A stretch of DNA of 64,000 nucleotides from Ricinus communis (Eukaryota; Streptophyta; Magnoliopsida; Malpighiales; Euphorbiaceae), in contig NC_063262.1 in NCBI RefSeq assembly GCF_019578655.1, forward strand, positions 14,887,582 to 14,951,581. Direction: 5' to 3'. A model generated the notes under the pieces. It had not been told where the DNA came from and did not search any database. It was given only the letters and a program-made list of their open reading frames with translations. A program made the position numbers and the translations under genes. Positions 60,553 to 64,000 of the stretch are shown here, in pieces (position 1 is the first letter of the stretch; every line of letters starts with the position of its first letter).

Positions 60553-61400
60553 CATTAAAAAAAAAACAGCAGTTTAGCTACCACATTTAGAGACCACAAT
60601 AAAATGGTCGATATTTAGCTACTACTAAGAGACCATATTGTTACCACTTAGAGACCAAATTGATTTTTTAGATTTTAGCGACCATATAAAGACCAAATAA
60701 CTACCATAACAATGATGACCAATAAAAATGGTTGCTGATGGACCCACAAAAATTGGTAGGGAGTTTAGCGACCACAAACTGTGTCTCTATTGTAGAGACT
60801 ACAAATTGTGGTCGCTAATGTGGCGCTAAATTTTGGAGGGTATATTAGAGATCATTTAGAGGCCACATACTGGGGTCTCTAATTTAGAGGCCACATCAAG
60901 TGGTCTCTATTTATTACTATTTAATAATTTTTATTTTAGTCATTTAAATGTTATTTTTATTATTATATATTTAATTATTGTTATATTTTTGTATTCTTTG
61001 ATTTTTTGTTATAGTTATTATATATTTATATATATTCAATTATTCTTATTTATTATTTTTAATTAAATTTATTTATATTTATATATTAATATATAATTTG
61101 TAATTATATAATAAAATATTTATATATACATTTATAGAGGTTAAGACCACATGAGATGTGGTAGCTAACCTAAAATGGTATATCACAATTGCGTTTAGGT
61201 TAGAGACCACATCAAATGTGGTCGCTACTTAAGATAGAGGCTTTGGCATTTTAGTTTAATAAAAATGACATTAGAGACCACGTCATGTGGTCATTATCTA
61301 GTATATGTGAAAAGATAGAGAATTAAGCGTTTTAGTTTAATGAAGATCAAATTAAAGACTCTTGTAGCGATCACATCTTGTGGTCGCCAAACTAAAATAG
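60553..61400 (+). mobile_element. CACTA-like (EnSpm) terminus with subterminal repeats
   Basis: Begins CATTAAAAAAAAAACAGCAG (a one-base variant of the CACTA end plus A-run) exactly where Copia coding sequence stops. Inside, AGAGACCACA / TGTGGTCGCTA-type 10-bp motifs recur in both orientations (for example near 60593, 60775, 60808, 60880, 61157, 61215, 61281 and 61378). Such arrays are the usual transposase-binding subterminal repeats of CACTA elements. The other end is not identified and may lie outside the window. Confidence 0.65.
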
Positions 61401-61625
61401 AAATCGAGATAAAGTCCCTCTTCTCCCCAATTTCAGATACAAGAAAAAACCTAATTTCAGAGACAAAGTTCCTTGCTTCCTTACCATCGGTGACTGCTTA
61501 GCCATTCCGATTCCTTCTTTCGTCGCTCAAGTTCATAAGTCTCTTTCTCTCTCAAGTTTTTGTTGTTTCTCTCTCTATATCTCTCTCTTTTCTCTCTTAA
61601 TTTTATATGTATCAATGTTACTCCA

Positions 61626-61709
61626 ATGGCAGATTCAAGCTCCATTCTTTATCTTCCCCACACACACATTGCTATTAAAAAGAACTCCTCCTTCTCTCAG
61701 CAAGACAAG
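61626..61709 (+). CDS. Possible first coding exon of an unrecognised gene
   Basis: After a CT-rich leader (61535-61600) an ATG opens 28 codons (MADSSSILYLPHTHIAIKKN then SSFSQQDK) ending in phase 0 at AAG|GTCAGC. A T-rich intron-like stretch follows. Leader, start context and donor look gene-like, but I recognise no family and cannot place a second exon. It could be a host gene, a gene captured by the CACTA-like element, or chance. Confidence 0.25.
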
Positions 61710-63172
61710 GTCAGCAACCATGAACTCTCCCTCATACAGTTTCGTTAATTTTTTTTTTAAATTTATGGGTTGGGTTTAATTGTTAGTTTTAATTAATTTG
61801 CTTTCATATGGGCAAGCATTAGTTTTTGAGTCTAAATGTTGAGTTTGAAGTTATGGATATGCAATAGCTTTTTTTGAGTGTAATTGATTTTTTACTGCTG
61901 TTCATAGTTAATTTTTATTGTTAATTTGTTAGGTTTTGAAATTGGATTTTGGTGTTGTTAATTTGGTGCTTTGTTTATCCCATATTTCTTTTCTTAGTTT
62001 ATAATGTATAACAAAACACCAATATTATTTCAATTTGACTCTTGTATGCCTAATTTCATGTAGTTAATTTAGTGTTGAGATTAATAGTATTATCTGTAGA
62101 TGTTTTAGTTTTAATAGTTGAACTATTTTTCCAAACTGTTTTCAAGAACAAATCATTTGCATATTTATTCTTTTAACAAGTTTTGTTTATTTTTCTAATT
62201 ATTTGTTATTTGAAAACTAGTTTATAGAAATAGGTTGAGAAAGATTTTGCAAGTTGTTGATAAAATCAATAATTGATAAGAAATGCTCTGAGTAGGAGAT
62301 AACAACTTTATTCAAGTCATGCAATAATGTTGTATGTGTATATGAACATGCATACTCGGAGGAAGTATAGATAAATATGTTTGTCTGTGTGTAAGTTGAG
62401 AGAGAGAATTAAGAGTCAGAAAATAAGTCATTGCATTTTTATTGAATTTGGACTGGTTTATCCATGTTGCATGATGAATTTAATAAGACATAAATAGAAC
62501 AAATATGGAAATAAAAAGAAGAAAAGACAAACCAAATAACCAAATGCAGCAAAATCAATTATTTTTCAAAGGGCCTAGTGTTGATAGAGATAATTGTCCA
62601 CAACATTGGAAAGATGGAATTCTAAAGGAATCAAGATCTTCACTAGATACATACAAAAATTGCATTCTTTGAATGTTTAGAGTCTTCAAAAGTAGACTTA
62701 GTACAGAGAACACGTAGATACCCAAGAGCTAGACTAGACAACCTCTTTTTGGCTGCAATGAATTAGTGCAATAGCATAGTAAAATGGGACTATGTTTTGT
62801 AACTTCATAGGTTCCTCAAACTTGTCATTCAGTAAATACATGCATGCACTGTGCTATATATTTATATTGGGAATTCAATTTGTTTTTTATGCATTTTCAC
62901 ATATTAAACCTTTATGGATTAGTGATGTCAAATTAAGATGAGAAAGATGAAAATCTTCAAGCTCTACGAATTGGTGGCAGTATCTGAACTTATCATCAGA
63001 GAACGAAAGAGATTCCGCCCCCGACCTCGTGGAAAAGATAAGTACTGGACTAGTAAGAGGGGACCTTGCAAAACAAAATTCCTCCATTGTCCGATCAAGG
63101 CTCTTATCTTTTCTTTCTTTATAGGCAGCATATAAACGAATGTTTAAATGGAAATATATATGAAAGGAAATC
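61710..63172. other. Stretch without a recognised gene; short less AT-rich block at 62930-63120
   Basis: Mostly T-rich, intron-like sequence. The block 62930-63120 is richer in GC and open on both strands (about 65 codons on +, part of a 129-codon frame on -), but neither translation resembles a family I know. It ends at the LTR boundary at 63173. Confidence 0.35.
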
Positions 63173-64000
63173 TGATGCGCGCTATCCGCAGACAAGTGCA
63201 CCGATCGTATCAAGTAATATAATAATAAACAAGAGTAACATTCTACTAGGAACCTAATTGTGAGTACTACCTTCAATCATACACTAATGTTTAGAAATTA
63301 AAATATTGTTTGGGTGTAAGAATATTTACAAGTAAAACAATCTTAAATATAAAGATTAAAACAATTAGTAACTTATTAAGGATAAAGCCTATTTAGGTAG
63401 TAAATTCTCCTAATAAGTTAAATATTTTATGAAACAAATAACAATTAATTCAAATCAAGAGTTGAGTTGGTATTCTACAAAATTATTTAAACCTTTCTCA
63501 AGTGATTAAACCCCTAATTCCTAAGAAGAGGTAATGAATCTCTTCTCAAACCCACTCATTTAGGTTATGCATTAATATTAAGGAACTATTTAACTAAAGG
63601 ATCTTGTAGATCTATCTCTAGTATCCCAGTCAATCCTCAATCTCTAAGATGTGATCGATTCATAAAAAGTTATCTCTAATCAGTTTATGAAAACAAATCC
63701 CAATCAATACATCGAATTATAATTGAAATATATAATTAAGCAATCAAAGAAAAAACACAACTCATAAAAAAATCAATTGCATTAACTTTAAATCAATCAG
63801 TACAAAATTAATTAGGGTTCATTAAACCCAAATAGCAAGAAAATTAGTTTCTAGACATGACGATAAAGATTAGGGAAAAAAGATCTCAAACCAGTCATGG
63901 AAGAGTATAAATGAAAATCTTCAATCTTGAATCCTCAATCTTCAAAAGCAATGAAGGAAATGATGTTCTTCCTTGAGAAAATAGTAATTAAAACCCTAAA
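63173..64000 (-). mobile_element. Gypsy-type LTR, cut by the window end
   Basis: Opens TGATGCGCGCTATCC and continues AAGTGCACCGATCGTATCAA, like the other Gypsy LTR starts in the window (31048). It then follows the same layout of AT-rich blocks (GGTAATGAATCTCTTCTC, CTCAATCTCTAAGATG). No primer-binding site lies to its left, so it is either a solo LTR or the 3' LTR of a minus-strand element extending past 64000. Confidence 0.6.

Noticed and set aside
62887..63276. 129-codon minus-strand frame as a gene
   Set aside because: Crosses the start of the Gypsy LTR at 63173 and its product resembles nothing I know; kept only as an unexplained less AT-rich block.

Overview
The window looks like nuclear DNA of a dicot-type flowering plant. 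It is very AT-rich, has spliced genes with GT-AG introns, carries a fragment of plastid inverted-repeat DNA, and is packed with plant-type Copia, Gypsy, MULE, Helitron and CACTA elements. I cannot name the species.

Region 1 (1-35.7 kb, + strand): one host gene fills most of this half. It is an amidase-signature enzyme of the plant fatty-acid-amide-hydrolase-like family, read here as 17 exons from 2744 to 35602. They join in phase into 516 residues with no internal stop, and the Lys / cis-Ser / Ser catalytic triad is present. The N-terminal exon(s) are not visible and probably lie upstream of the window. The gene spans about 33 kb because its introns are filled with transposons. Intron 8 (11.1 kb) holds a solo Gypsy LTR, a decayed Copia gag, a complete 5.57 kb Copia element inserted antisense with a perfect AAAAC target duplication, and a small Helitron-like element. 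Intron 12 (8.7 kb) holds a head-to-tail array of four Helitron-like units of about 690 bp and a truncated Gypsy element with gag and one LTR. Several other introns and both flanks hold long inverted repeats (foldback elements). One intron uses a GC donor.

Region 2 (36-52.2 kb, - strand): a decayed autonomous Helitron containing a nested stack. Its Rep, PIF1-type helicase and RPA-like OB-fold gene run from about 52.2 kb down to 36.8 kb. The helicase is split by an 8.8 kb Mutator-like element (39156-47943) with about 245-bp terminal inverted repeats and a 9-bp target duplication, TTAATAGTA. It is split again by about 420 bp of plastid DNA carrying trnR-ACG. The MULE encodes a broken transposase and, convergent with it, a small spliced GRF-type zinc-finger/membrane-anchor gene. 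Two solo Gypsy-like LTRs of about 1.45 kb sit inside the MULE transposase.

Region 3 (52.2-64 kb): an inverted-repeat element (54.0-55.0 kb); a SIRE-like Copia element with its 5' LTR, PBS and decayed gag-pol (55.8-60.55 kb), cut by a CACTA-like terminus (from 60553) with many TGTGGTCGCTA subterminal repeats; a possible captured or native first exon at 61626; and a Gypsy-type LTR running off the window at 63173.

The order of nesting gives a relative chronology: Helitron first, then the plastid insertion and the MULE, then the LTR elements inside the MULE. The youngest dated event is the Copia in intron 8, whose two LTRs differ by about 8 substitutions, all transitions.
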